Source: Liolophura sinensis | Taxonomy: Eukaryota > Mollusca > Polyplacophora > Chitonida > Chitonidae | Length of the DNA stretch: 64,000 nt | Direction of reading: 5' to 3' | Assembly (NCBI RefSeq): GCF_032854445.1 | Contig: NC_088304.1 | Location: 28,529,732 to 28,593,731, forward strand | In this document: positions 1 to 11,880 of the stretch, in pieces | Layout: the number at the start of each line of letters is the position of its first letter | Position numbering within the stretch: position 1 is the stretch's first letter | Translations under genes and position numbers: made by a program | The notes under the pieces: model-generated | What the model saw: only the letters and a program-made list of their open reading frames with translations | Databases searched by the model: none | What the model was told of the DNA's origin: nothing

Positions 1-785
1 GTTGTGCCCTATCCCTTATATGGACAACTTCAGGTGCCCACCTGCCAGTCATATAAACAGGAATAATAATTGATCTAAGATTATTATTGGGAATAATATT
101 AGAAAAGCATTAAAGTTTATGAAAAGTAGCTTTGGCAGTGACCAAATCAATAGAGAAATTGCGTAAAGTATTTCTATCACTTACATGAATTGCAGAGCAG
201 CCAATAAGATTGTTTATCTATGCTCTACCAATAACACTGGGTTTATTACTCTTTAAGCTGCTCAAGTGCGGTTGCAGACATATGACCACTTGAACCAAGG
301 TCAGAAATGATACGATTAGCATCACCAATAAGAGGAGTTTCAGCTGTGCCATTCTAACATCATCAGATAAATGAGGCTTACTGTGTACATGTATTTTAAA
401 ACATTGAATAAAATCAACATACATCAATAGATCTCAATGAAATTGAGGAAATTCTACAGATGGCACATCACTACTGGCTTCTAGTCAAAAGAGTGCTGTT
501 GCAATTGGCATATTATCCATATTTATAGTAAGCTCAGTTTCTTTAAATTCTATCAAATCGTCAACCCATTTATTAAAACATTTAACAGGGTTAAAGGTAT
601 GCCCTTTGCATACGGATAGATGACTTACTGGGTAGTGAATTAAGTTCATGTTCGCCTTTTAGTTCAATACTACCGAATGTCACTGCATTACCGGACAAGT
701 CACTCTGGACTGGATTCACTTGACCATTAACTTGACTCACTGTAACGTTCTCCTGTACTAACAGGCTCTTTAAACCCTTCATCTG
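1..785 (-). pseudogene. BEL/Pao retrotransposon Gag remnant (DUF1759-like)
   Basis: Read on the minus strand, short frame-shifted blocks resemble the Gag region upstream of the protease in BEL/Pao elements: 'YVDFIQCFKIHVHSKPHLSD' followed by 'DDVRMAQLKLLL', a stretch near 'SDLGSSGHM', then 'QPSVIGRA'. This is the order seen in DUF1759-type Gag: a filament-like helical domain, then a repeated 'LGSSG' turn. The blocks sit in different frames and are cut by stops, so no product is expected. The remnant continues past the left edge of the window. It is oriented opposite to the BEL/Pao polymerase remnant near 37-39.6 kb, so the two are separate insertions. The family assignment rests on remembered consensus and is moderately sure. 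Confidence 0.55.
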
Positions 786-1809
786 ATGTAAGATCCTGAA
801 CTACAGATATCCTTCTGCTGGACTCTTGGCTCTGTATACCTGCCTTCAGCCAAGTTATGGCTCCAGTTATTTTGCCTTTTATTTATTTCCGTCTATTTTT
901 CATGAATGTTTCTCTTGTATCTTCATCACTGTCAGAAATGGCCAGTTCAGAGTGTGCGGTGAGTTCATAAATGTCTTCACGTTCAGCTATAATTGCTATT
1001 GATGTCCGCCAACAAAGTGCAATGTCTATTGTACTAACCTAATTGTCTTGGGTCTTAATCTTCAGAATTTTGGTTGAGATAGATCAAATACCGCATAATG
1101 CAAGTGAACTTCCTTCTTAACGTTTGGATCCTTATAATTAATCCATTTGAAGGGTTGTTCTACAACTGTAATAAATACACATACAATGAGTATTTTTCCT
1201 TGCTTTAAATATACATTACATTATACAACAAACACAATCGTATAAATATTGTTTTTATAGTTTCTATAATTCTGTAAATAACGCTTTGTAAACGTAAGTT
1301 ACGTATTAATTTATCACACCATATAAAATAAAATCTATCGTTCCAGGTCAGTAATCGCAAGGTCAATTCCCGAAAACGACGTATAACACAAACCACCAAA
1401 GAATTGAGAAAGCATATAAAGTACAAAAAATAGGACGGAATCATGCAAAGAGAAGCAGTCAACAGTTTTCAGTGATGTCTGAAAGACGCATGGTATGTTG
1501 TAGCCGACTGAGTAAAATCAGTATTCAAATCGTGTACCATGCTAGAATATTAGTTGTCGATAACAAACTACGTATCTCAGTTGCGCCTTGAGTGCAACCG
1601 TTCATAAACCCAACGTGGGGACCTAATGCAACACGATGAATATTGACCTGGGTTACGCTCAATTAGCCACAGCATAAAGCAGAGCGCCAGAGATTCTGCA
1701 CTCTCAGTCCATATTTACGTACAAGACAATTATATTTATTCTGACACTTCAGAAACTTGAAGTGAAGGCGTTTGGTGGAACTTGTGACGCTGATTGAAAT
1801 TGGCAAACA
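786..1809. other. non-coding stretch with one dispersed-repeat copy
   Basis: No convincing coding sequence is visible. Positions about 1,480-1,730 form a diverged copy of a dispersed repeat that recurs, in the same orientation, at about 60,690-60,935. Shared landmarks are 'aaaatcagtatt', 'gcaac.gttcata', 'ccaacgtgg.ga.ctaat' and 'tccatatttac.tacaag'. Confidence 0.5.
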
Positions 1810-2918
1810 ACACAGATATACATACCTGTGTCACATGTAGATGTGATCTAGTACACAGATATGCGCACCTATGTCACATGTAGATGTGACCTAATACACA
1901 GATATACACGCCTGTGTCACATGCAGATGTGGCCTAATGCACAGGTATGCACATCTGTGTCACATACAGATGTGGCCTAATACACAGATATGCACACCTG
2001 TGTCAGACGTAGATGTGGCCTAATACACAGATATGCACACCTATGTCACATGCAGATGTGGCCTAATACACAGACATGCACACCTGTGTCACATGTAGAT
2101 GTGACCAAATACACAGATATGCACACCTGTGTCACATGTAGATGTGGCCTAATACACAGATATACACAACTGTATCAAATGTAGATGTGACCTAATACAC
2201 AGATATGCACACCTATGTCACATGCAGATGTGGCCTAATACACAGATACGCACACCTGTATCAGATGTAGATGTGACTTAATACACAGATATACACACCT
2301 GTGTTACATGTAGATGTGGCCTAATACACAAACATGCACACCTGTGTTACATGTAGATGTGGCCTAATACACAGATATGCACACCTATGTCACATGTAGA
2401 TGTGGCCTAATACACAGATATCCACACCTGTATTAGATGTAGATGTGACTTAACACACAGATATACACACCTGTGTTACATGTAGATGTGGCCTAATACA
2501 CAGACATGCACACCTGTGTTACATGTAGATGTGGCCTAATACACAGATATGCACATCTGTGTCACATATAGATGTGATCTAATACACAGATAATACACTT
2601 GGATTACATGTAGATGTGACCAAATACACAGATATTCACACATGTGTCAGATGTCGATGTGGCCTAATACACAGATATGCAGAACTGTGTCACATGTAGA
2701 TGTGATCTAATACACAGATATCACACCTGTATCAGATGTAGATGTGGCCTAATACACAGATATACACACCTGTGTTAGATGTAGGTGTGACCTAATACAC
2801 AGATATACACACCTGTGTTACATGTAGATGTAGCCTAATACACAGATGTACACACCTGTGTTAGATGTAGATGTGACCTAATACACAGATATACACACCT
2901 GTATCACATGTAGATGTT
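1810..2918. repeat. 43-bp minisatellite, about 26 units
   Basis: Tandem units of 43 bp run from about 1,810 to 2,918, each beginning 'acacagatatgcacacctgt' and ending near 'gatgtggcctaat'. Units differ by scattered substitutions, mainly C/T and A/G transitions. Every unit contains the short inverted repeat CACAT-GTAG-ATGTG. Because 43 is not a multiple of three, any open frame through the array is a by-product of the repeat. Confidence 0.95.
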
Positions 2919-3518
2919 GAATCTAATAATCCCAAATCTTCAGTTCCAGGCAAATCTAAGAAAAGAGTAAAATGACTTAGGAGAAAAGAGTAATAAAATT
3001 AACTATAATATTGGAGTGTTATCAATATGGCTAACAATTTTAATTGTTAAATTTTAATTTCTAGAATATTCAGTTCAAAACCTTTTTTGAACTGAATATT
3101 TTCGAGAAAAGTGAAACAATGTGTGAATATGTTTTATAATACCCTGGCGTTTTAAAATCCCTTTTATACTTAAAAGTTGTTGGTTAAAACTCAAGCCTCA
3201 AATCTACTGATCTCATCAAACTACACAATATACTGCGCAGGCTACCAACATTGTGAACATCACGAAAAAAAGAGACCCAAATGACACAACACAAAGCAAT
3301 GTCAGTAACATGAATATGCTTACTTCGACAGGTGTGTCTGCCAGCTTTTTTCCCTTCCATTTATTAACCTTCCCATCTTCTATAGCCTACAAAGGCTGGG
3401 AAATCTGGGGATTGATAGTGGTGTAACTTAGTGTAAGTATAGAAATGGGTATTCATTTATTCAAATTTACCTGATGAGTTGTTTGAAACAAATCTAAATA
3501 AAAATTCTTAAACCTGCT
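2919..3518. other. AT-rich non-coding stretch with a perfect hairpin
   Basis: No gene is visible. A perfect inverted repeat with 16-bp arms (3,065-3,080 and 3,085-3,100) and a 4-base loop reads aatattcagttcaaaa-cctt-ttttgaactgaatatt. Confidence 0.7.
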
Positions 3519-3771
3519 TTATATAGCGGTAATTGATTTATTTTTGACTCGTCTGTTGGCAGGCGCAAATTCCTGAAACGACATCCTGCAAATCGTAAAC
3601 CTCATCTTGCTTTCAGGATCCTCAACAAGTGATTTAATGTCAAATGTTAAAAGATACATTGTCAAAATGTGACCTGCCAACCAACACATAGAGCTGTTTG
3701 ATACAGCTGAAAATCTAACCACTGAATTATAATCATGAGGTTTGATATTCCTCATAATGTATTCTGTATAT
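3519..3771 (-). CDS. possible terminal exon, unrecognised product
   Basis: On the minus strand an open stretch of about 83 codons ends at a stop at 3,519. It is preceded by an acceptor-like 'aatttacacag' at about 3,772-3,782. The translation (starting YTEYIMRNIKPHDYNS and ending RRVKNKSITAI) has ordinary composition, with a cysteine/tryptophan 'SMCWLAGH' patch in the middle. I do not recognise the family. It could be a 3' exon of a host gene, a piece of the recombinase-like element whose C-terminus lies next door on the same strand, or a chance ORF. Confidence 0.3.
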
Positions 3772-4312
3772 CTGTGTAAATTTCTTAAAGTCAAAGTTGC
3801 ATCTAATTACCTAGGACAACTCTTAAGCTGAATGGACTATCTTGTACCAGCACGTCATGGCCAAGATGTCTGGCTAACATACCAACTTCTTAATCGTCCA
3901 TGTCTAAGATATAAATTATATACAACAGCATTTAAAATTATGTGGATTTTGTCTATACATAGTATATACCAAGCACACAAAGTGGAAGGACAATATTAGT
4001 GGAAAAGAACACCTTACGCACGGGCACTGTTATTGTGAGCTATAGTGTCGGACTAAATGGTGGTAATATATAGATTATCGCATCTGGGAAAATTCAGATC
4101 AACAACTAATTTTAAAAGTTAAGAAGTGATTTATTTACATGTAGATGACTGATAGTTCTTTAAATTGCTGAAGTCTCTGTGAGTTCTTGAAAGAGTTTGT
4201 CAACAAAATTAATGGGAAGCTGATCCGTGGCAGAAATTGAGGTGGAACGTGCAATTTGAGAAGGATGCACCCTGGAAAATGCCGGCAGTTGTATAAGTTC
4301 TAGTGGCATGGT

Positions 4313-4630
4313 TTACATCGTGTGTGAAATTCTGTGAAACAGACAGATCATTCTGCATTGTAGAAGATGATGGGCCAGCTGCATCAATTTCATCTTTTCC
4401 TGCATACCATGAGAAGCAACAACGTAATTATTTATACTTGCAACATTTCTGTGGCCACTGAGTTGCATAATAGTCATGGGAACTTCGCCAGTATGAAGGA
4501 GAAGGGTACATGTTTTATTGCGGGCACTGTGGTTTGTCAAACGGCCTGGTGAGTTCGATCGTTTTGCCACGGTTTTCATAATTGATTTTAGGGTTGTGCT
4601 CTTGTATGTGTTGGCATTTGTACCATACAT
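4313..4630 (-). pseudogene. tyrosine-recombinase C-terminal fragment (Crypton / DUF3504-like)
   Basis: The minus-strand ORF holds the C-terminal catalytic signature of tyrosine recombinases: 'TNHSARNKT' supplies H-x-x-R, 'MQLSGHRNVASINNY' supplies the GH pair and, after the usual short spacing, a candidate nucleophilic tyrosine, followed by a 'QEKMK' tail. The spacing H..R - about 25 residues - GH - 9 residues - Y fits Crypton-type enzymes and the domesticated DUF3504 domains of metazoan nuclear proteins. Only about 105 codons are present. The first catalytic arginine and the core-binding domain are absent, so this is a fragment or a single exon. The upstream, unrecognised ORF near 3.5-3.8 kb lies on the same strand and could belong to the same element. 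Confidence 0.6.
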
Positions 4631-5742
4631 TACTGCAAGGATTTCTTTTGTAATTGATGCCGAGGTAAAATGGAAATTCAGAAATTATTGAGTAGCAAAA
4701 ACAAACTTTTGAAAGTAGAACGAACAGGAAAAGGCGAATTTAAATATTTACGGGAGAAAACTTCATGTACAGATGACTTGCAAACGTCTCGAGCTAGAAA
4801 TCTGGCCTAAATTGACAACGACAGCTATCAGCGTTGCGGAATGTAAAAATGTAATAATGTAAAAATCACGAAGCTGGCGACACAAGAAAATGACGAAAAT
4901 ATTTGAATATAACCTTTTTGCCCATAATGTTGGCATGTAGACAGTGTAGAAAAAGTTTTATTAGTTTTTCTGGGTCTTAATTTTAGGGAGAATAAATCGC
5001 ATGTTCGTGTAAGTAGGTTAGCACTGCATGGATATCCCTGTCAACGACCGCAGGGCTTTCCCAGGGATAGGTCATTCGGTGCGAAAGTAGTTCCGCGCGT
5101 GCAAAATGTTGGTGATACGAAAAAATATCAGGGGTCTCTGTATCAGGCGGGTAACTCGCACAGGTATATGAAAAAACATATATACTTATAGTCAAACTGA
5201 AACCTCGTTGTATACATTACCCGTGGGTAAGTGGCTCAAACCTAATAGTGGCCATATTAATACTTAACAAGTAGTTAATGCACATGTACTGACATCAGAT
5301 GAATTTATGGTATGAATGGTTTCTTGGTAATTTAATTTTATTCTGTTGTCATTGTAACATATTTCCTTAGTTCAACATTATGGTCCTATGGTCTTAAATT
5401 ACAAAATCGTAATAACGAAATGATAGCTAACTCAGTCAAATAACACTTTTACATAGTGAAGACAGTACTGATATATCAGTAAGTGATACCGTAAATCACC
5501 CATAGTTTCATGGAATTATTAACCAGCTAAAAACCCCTCATACAGCAGGGAGATTTGTTGGTGAACAATTCCATGAAATTGTGTGTGATTTACTATAATT
5601 GCTAATATTTGTATGTTCGTTTATTAACCGATATGATATACAAAACATAAGATTCATATAAACATACAGAAACATACTGGCGGGAATAAAGCTCCATGGA
5701 GCTTACTCTATCCCATTAACATTCAATTTCTATATAATACAG
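4631..5742. other. no gene seen; long imperfect hairpin at 5,489-5,598
   Basis: The stretch is AT-rich. At about 5,489-5,598 an imperfect inverted repeat with arms of roughly 35 bases ('gtaaatcaccc...tttcatggaatt' against 'aattccatgaaa...gtgatttac') encloses a loop of about 35-40 bases, resembling a small fold-back MITE. No coding sequence is supported. Confidence 0.5.
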
Positions 5743-6486
5743 TGTTACGACCCAAACTGTCTGTATTATAAAGATATGGCTTGTTCGAAATACACGACAG
5801 TTTAGCCGCACAAAAAGTAACCAAAACCAGCAGATTTTATTTCACAACAATTTATTAGGATTAACAAGAACAGATAACAAGACTTTTACAAATACTAAAG
5901 TACTTAAGTTTAACAAGAAAGGATAGCAGTACCTATACAAATACTTAAGTACTTACTTGTACAACGGTGTCAAGTCCAAACGGACGCATATACTCCACAA
6001 TGCTTAAAAATGCACAGAGGCAATATCCACAAGAGGGAAAATCCACAGTATAACTGAGTGTATGACGAAATAAACACAAAATTCAACAGACAGGGTCCGT
6101 GTATTAATAAGCACTGTGTACACAAGAGCACAAATTAAATCAGACTGAACAAGTGCTCGGTGGAGATATGATATAACAAAGCCAGAGGGTATAAAGACAC
6201 CAAAATTCAGCACAAAAGGCCTACTAAGGTAATACACAGCGAAAGCATCCAAAACTCTCAATAACTCTCATTTCTCTCTCTTTGACCCGCTTGCATAGGT
6301 CTTATATTAACTGGTGGAATTTTCTAGAATAAGAAAATTCTTGAACACTTGTTGTAAACAAACAGGCCCCGAACTGAGCGTATTCTGGAGCATTAAAAGG
6401 CAGAGGCAGACAGCAGGCCCTGAACTCAGCATATGTGAACAGTGGCAAGCTAAATTTGGATGCTGACGGCAGTTGTTCACATAACA
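5743..6486 (-). mobile_element. solo LTR of a Gypsy-type element
   Basis: A 744-bp segment begins TGTTACGACCC and ends CACATAACA, giving the TG...CA ends expected of an LTR. It is bordered on both sides by ACAG (5,739-5,742 and 6,487-6,490), a 4-bp target duplication. The terminal bases TGTTACG...ATAACA match those of the intact LTR element at 53.3-59.25 kb, whereas the interior is different. The minus orientation is inferred from that comparison. No internal retroviral sequence is present, so the simplest reading is LTR-LTR recombination leaving a solo LTR. Confidence 0.65.
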
Positions 6487-6599
6487 ACAGGCATGTGAAC
6501 TACGGAGATTATAAACATCGTGATTATCTGTTCCAGTGGGAAAAAAAACTAATATATACAGGTGCTTATAGTAACGACTATCAAGTATATCATTATGTA

Positions 6600-7536
6600 T
6601 TAGACTAAACGGAGAATAACTGCTGCAGCACATACGATTTCAGTTTAGATTTGAGTAAGGAAATTGACTGAATATTGCATAAGTATGAGGGGAGTTTGTT
6701 CCATTCCCGAGGGCCAGCTACTTTAAGTGAACGACAGGACAGATTACTTTTAAAGAGGGTTCAATACAGATCTAATGGCCGACATGTTGTGCCATAGTGA
6801 CATACGTCAATGTTTTTAATAATGTAATTATTAAGGCTAGGTGGTAATACTTCGGGGTGATAAAAAATGCATGCATTATCACATTAGTAGAAAAAATGTT
6901 CAGTTCAGATAAGGGGAGAATTCCAAGAGTAGAAAAAAAGTGGATTTGTGTGTTCTAGGGACCTAGGCATAGTCACAACTCGAAAAGCGCGTTTTTGCAA
7001 TAATAGCAGAGGTTGCAAGTGAGACTTATATGTGCTACCGTATGAAAAATAAGGGTAGATCAAAGAATAATAAAGGATAAAAAGTGTTTTTTTTATTCAC
7101 CAAGTCCTTAATGTTGATTAATATTCCTAGATTCCTCGAGACCTTTTTACGAATACAATCAATGTGTGACGTCCAGTTTAGCTTTTCGTTAAACATAAAA
7201 CCTAGAAATTTGAACTCTCTGACTCGTTTAACCACTGTCCCGGAAACAGACAAGGGGACAGTAATTTGTGGTCTATGTCTACTCACGGGCGAGATTAACA
7301 TATCCTTTGTTTTGTTAACATTTAGTGAAAGGCGGTTTGCACAGAACCAAGTGTTCAGCTTTCCTAGCTCGTAAGATGAAGTCGTGATAGCCTCATCAAC
7401 ATTTTCCCAGGAGTAAGTTGTGCTAGTATTGTCTGCACAGAGTATGATATTTAGGACATCTGATACTTTTGATGTGTCATTTATATAAAAAAGGAATAGG
7501 ATTGGTCCCAGAATCGACCCCTGAGGCACACCACAT
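6600..7536 (-). pseudogene. non-LTR retrotransposon reverse transcriptase, C-terminal remnant
   Basis: The minus strand encodes RT palm motifs of the LINE type: 'GVPQGSILGPILFLFYIND' near 7,490-7,535, followed after about 10 residues by 'CADNTST', which stands where F-A-D-D is expected. Downstream come 'LSLNVNKTK' and 'FKFLGFMFNEKLNWTSHI', then in other frames 'LLQKRAFRVV' and, at about 6,640-6,760, 'GPREWNKLPSYLCNIQS', the usual C-terminal block of CR1/L2/Jockey-type ORF2. The second catalytic aspartate is replaced by asparagine, and several frameshifts interrupt the rest, so the enzyme is dead. The 5' part is cut off exactly where a SINE tail begins. Confidence 0.75.
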
Positions 7537-7681
7537 GGAAGGTCTGTCAGCAACCTGCGGATGATCCTTGGTTTCACTGGGCCCTGCCCGGTTTTCCCCA
7601 ATCATAATGCTGGCCGCCGTCGTATAAGTGAAATATTCTTGAGTACGGTGTAAAACATTAATCAAATAAATAAATAAATAC
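7537..7681 (+). mobile_element. SINE 3' fragment (mollusc-type)
   Basis: This block reads 'ggaaggtctgtcagcaacc', then 'ataatgctggccgccgtcgt', 'ataagtgaaatattcttgag' and a 3' end of tandem TAAA. It matches the 3' half of the fuller SINE copy at 39,680-39,914. The 5' tRNA-related half is missing because the copy abuts the RT remnant. Confidence 0.7.
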
Positions 7682-9744
7682 AACAGGGTACATCCGCCTG
7701 TAATTTCTTGTTATTAGTTACGTAATTGTAGCTTACAACCCTTTCGTGCAAAAAGGTTGTCAAATGTAAGTTAAGCTACAAATCTGATCTTCGTGATTTA
7801 CAATAAACTTAGGCTTACGATCTTTTTGTGCAAGGGGTTTCAGGCATTTATTGTCGTCACATTGCTTAGAACTTTACATGGATTCCCGTAGATGCACTTG
7901 ATTTGCAATTAAGAAGCCACCAGGATGTAGTCGAAGTCTGGTACCACAAGCAGTGGCTCAGAGTCAAGGTTTTGATGCATGTTAAAGTAAGGAAATTGAC
8001 ATTTCATGTTCATAACATTCGACTGTGACAATGTTTGATCATTTTGCAAATCATTCTGGTAGCTTCTATTGTGGGAGTCGTAGCGATTCCTGGATTCCCT
8101 GCAATTCCTGGGTTCCCTGCAATTCCTGGATTCCCGTTTTAAGTAACGTCCTCTGGCTTTTTTGACAACACTGACCCCGTGCCACTGTGTTGTAACTGGG
8201 ATAGATCTGGGATACATCTACGTGCCACTGTGTTGTAACTTGGATACATCTACGTGTATAGAATAGCCCCAGGTTAAAACATACATGTATTCTTTTGTCT
8301 TTTAGTATGTGAATAGTGCATGCTCTGGTCCTTACACACCATCGTCTTTCCCGTTGACAAATTCATTCTTGAATCTGGTTAATGTATATCTGAAACAATA
8401 AGATATTACCATGGTAAGGGCACAGCCTAGTGTAAGCAGAGGAGTTTTAGTGCAGGTAATTAATTGTTGCTCACTATTCTACTTAGATCACAAATATTAT
8501 ATTCAAACGTTTTGCGGAAATATTTTCTTATCATTTTTTAGTTTAGCATTTTGATCCAGATATTACATATGAAATCAATGTACGCAGAAGCAAAATATAT
8601 CTTCAACAAATTATGGGGAACAATCAAAACGTATGAGCTAGTCTATATATAATGTATGTGCAAGCTAGTGATGTGAGCTGACCTAATATAAATCTTCACG
8701 ACGGCAACACTGTAACACCGGTTAACACAAAAGCCTATATAATCTATAGAATCCTCAGGAGTGAAATTCACAGTGGATGGAAATTACCAAGGAAGAAAGG
8801 GTTTTAGTGCCATTCCCAAAAGTTAAAAAGCACCAAAGAAATTCAAAACCAACTTCTAAACCTACTCACGCTGAAGACCATGCATCTTGTTATCATACTT
8901 TAATGATATCTGTTGGTGCTGGAGTAAGAGATGTAGAGCAGTCTTCTCCACCAAAAATGAAGTTAAAACAGTTGCAGTATTAATTAACATATTAGTTAAC
9001 ATATATAGAGCAGTCGGCGATTCAGACTGCTATTCAGACTTCAATTCAGACATTTTGTCGCAATTAGGAACTATAGGCTTCATGTGATAGACCTCATTAA
9101 ATGTCACATACACCAAGGATGGGGTCGGGAAGTGTAGCATCAATAGACCTACAACTTATAATGTTTCTTATTTAAACGAAGGCTGGTCTCCGCTGAATAG
9201 CGAACTGCCAACCGTCGACTGAGTTATTTCATGTTGAATATAGAATGAAATAATGAGTTTTGCCACGAAAATTGCTCCTTTTGACATTTTGATCAGTGTT
9301 ACCCTTAACCGATGTCGTAGTGGCACGATCGCGAAGGTTTCTTTTCATGTAACTAAGCGTGTAAAACACTTTGTTATAAAGAAATTCTCTGTTTAAAAAA
9401 ATAATTTCCTCGTAAAAAATGATTTCCTATGTTAAAAAAAAATAATTTCTTCGTAAAAAATAAAATAGTTTCCTCATAATTTTTTTTCTAACATGAAAAA
9501 ATAACTACGGTTGCAAAAAAAACCCAGCCTGATAAGCCGTCTTACTAGCAAGTGTATACCGGGTATAGAAAACATTCCAAAAATTCAAATGAAATTGCAT
9601 GGCAATAATAGGCCACCACACTTTAACCCATGCTGAAGGGAGACGATGGCAAAGGTTTACATGTAACTAAGAGCATATTACATCGTGCATATTGAATATG
9701 ACTGTGAAAAACGTTTTCTGCGATTAAAAGTTATTTTCTGTGTA
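7682..9744. other. intergenic or intronic, no gene seen
   Basis: No supported gene. A short tandem of 'gattcctggattccctgcaa' type units lies at about 8,090-8,135. A low-complexity tract of 'taatttcctcgtaaaaaa' type lies at about 9,390-9,490. Confidence 0.5.
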
Positions 9745-11880
9745 AACTGATTAAAGAGGATCTACGAAACATTTCGAAGTTAGGTCATTCAGTTAACAAC
9801 GGTTAAATTACATATCTGCATTGTCAAAAAAGTGAGGTTGGAGAAAACACTAGTGCTTTCTACCTGTAAAGGTAGTTAACTGGAACTTGTGTTGTCCCAA
9901 CCAATCAAACCAAGTGCGGATTAAAGAGGATCTACGGAACATTTCAAAGTTAGGCCATTCAGTTAACAAAGGTTAAATCACATATCTCCATTGTAAAATA
10001 GTGAGGTTGGGGTATACACTAGTGCTGTCTACCTGTAAAGGTAATTTACTAAAACTTTTGTTGTCCACAAACTGCGAATTCTGCAAAGCTGGAAGAAATC
10101 ACTTCAATTTTCTAAAATGCGTAATTTCACAGACGGGGAAGACAGCTTTATATAAGGCTGCATCACGTCATCACGTGGATGTTCTTCGTATTCTGGTGGA
10201 ACATGGTGCTGATGTCAACATACAGAATAGGGTAAGTTGTTTTGTGGCATTTTTATATTAGCGCTTGTCGTACTAGCCTTTATGTAATGGTGGCTGTTAC
10301 AACACTTATTTTTTATTTTATTCTGGTCGTCTTAGCACGATTTTCGAATGCTTAAGTATTGTTTTAAAGTAATAATTTTAAATGAAAACAGTTATCGTGG
10401 TATCCATATCCCGTTCGTTCCTAATGCAATGACCGAACGTAACTTTAAAGTCTAGCAGTGCAGTACTTAGTAAAGTTTATTCCGTAAGGAGTGCTGTACA
10501 CAGATAATGAAAGCTACCAAAATTAGCCTATTCACAGTATATCATACCTAAGAAATAACACGAAAATAGCATTATAACATATACACAGGGGGCCTCGGTG
10601 GCCGCGGTGGTGAACACACCTTCGCGGCGCAATGATTCAGAAGCCTCTTACCAGGGAGGGAAATTTAGACTGTAACCTGAAGACATTGACGAATACACAG
10701 CTTAAAATATACTATAGATTTTTTTAGAGTCCTATGAAAGGCTTTTTGGTCCAAGTTACAGCGTCCATGTTACACACAAGCACGGTTCATGCAACAAAGA
10801 GTACATAGGCATCACATGCCCTCCTTATTTTACGGACTCTCCTGAGTTCGTCACATAGTGATCCACACATTGCCATGTCCAATGCTATATCAGAACACGA
10901 AACACGTGATTCTCCAAAGAAAAGTAAGGTGGGTATAACAAGACACGGTATGTATTCTTGAGTACGGCGTAAAACACCGATCTGTAAATAAATAAACAAA
11001 CAAGGTACGATATACGATCTCAGTAATCACAGTAAAATCCATGGGAAAACACATGTAAATATTGTGGCACAAGGTAAGATAGTCCAGACGTTCAATGGCA
11101 GAACTTCATCAGAAGGATTAAACTCATTTTTGCCACAAGATAATATCCCTTAAACCACTTCGCATCACATACGATATATTAACCGATATAAAAATGAACT
11201 GTAATCCTAGATAAGCTGTGCTGCTTTATTTACAGTTCCAGTTTGAACTGGACATTCAAAGAGTTCAGATTCATCATGATATCTGTACACTTGCTTCTGA
11301 ACTTTGACTCAGCTTCAAACATCAACAACAGCGCTTCATCTCCAGCAACTTCCTTTCTTAGGTGGATTTTCGCAAATAGACGTTAGTTAACTCAACTTGC
11401 CCGGCTGGAACTGTTGAATTGTCGGGCACAGAGAAAGTATTTCCAATGGAACTACTAAGAAGGGCAAACATGTTGTACACACCCAACATGTTATGCCACT
11501 GCGCATATTTTCTGATCAATACACATTGCAGGTGATGTGTTAACCTTAGAAACATGATCTGTGTAGATCCAGCACAAATAACTAATAATGGTCAGTTTTT
11601 AGAAGTCCGCTAACGTGTGCTTTTTGTGATGCTCAACTTAAAAATCAACTCCTAACATTAAGCATATCGATTCGTGATGCTGGAAATATCGCTGCTTATA
11701 AGTACAATAAGGCGGTGTTATTGATCATGATCCATGACCTGTTAGGAATAAAATATTAACGTCTAGCTAGATCCACGTGATAACTAGATAGCAGTCATTT
11801 GTCCTGAAAACTGCAACGGTAATTACAGAATGCAACATATACAAACAAAAGCTCACGATTTTATGTTATATCCAGGGAAA
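9745..11880 (+). repeat. ankyrin-exon tandem unit A
   Basis: First of four tandem units. It contains two roughly 150-bp leader sub-repeats ('gattaaagaggatctacgaa', 'gtgaggttgg..'), one ankyrin exon, and a SINE-like insert whose head is at 10,589-10,655 ('cctcggtggccgcggtggtg') and whose tail is at 10,957-10,995. Much of its 3' half is almost identical to unit B at a fixed offset of 2,084 bp. It lacks a roughly 65-bp segment present in B near 12,450-12,520. It keeps the uninterrupted sequence atatcatacctaagaaat at about 10,539-10,556, which is the empty form of the Polinton target. Confidence 0.85.
10133..10231 (+). CDS. ankyrin-repeat exon 1 (33 codons)
   Basis: The exon is bounded by acceptor 'gtaatttcacag' and donor 'gtaagttg' and is exactly 99 bp in phase 0. 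It encodes one ankyrin repeat: 'TGKTALYKAAS' (the T-A-L helix-1 signature, with the usual H replaced by Y-K), 'VDVLRILVEHGADVN' (helix 2 and turn) and 'IQNR' leading to the next repeat. Ankyrin repeats form stacked helix-turn-helix protein-binding surfaces. It would splice in frame to the paralogous exons downstream. The open frame extending upstream into the intron is not coding. Confidence 0.75.

Noticed and set aside
1990-2184. 64-codon + strand ORF rich in His/Cys
   Set aside because: It lies wholly in the 43-bp minisatellite; the unit length is not a multiple of three and the frame simply cycles through the repeat.
10001-10132. N-terminal coding sequence upstream of ankyrin exon 1 in the same frame
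   Set aside because: The frame runs across the acceptor 'aatttcacag' and is the same in all units by duplication; its translation has no ankyrin pattern, so it is intron.
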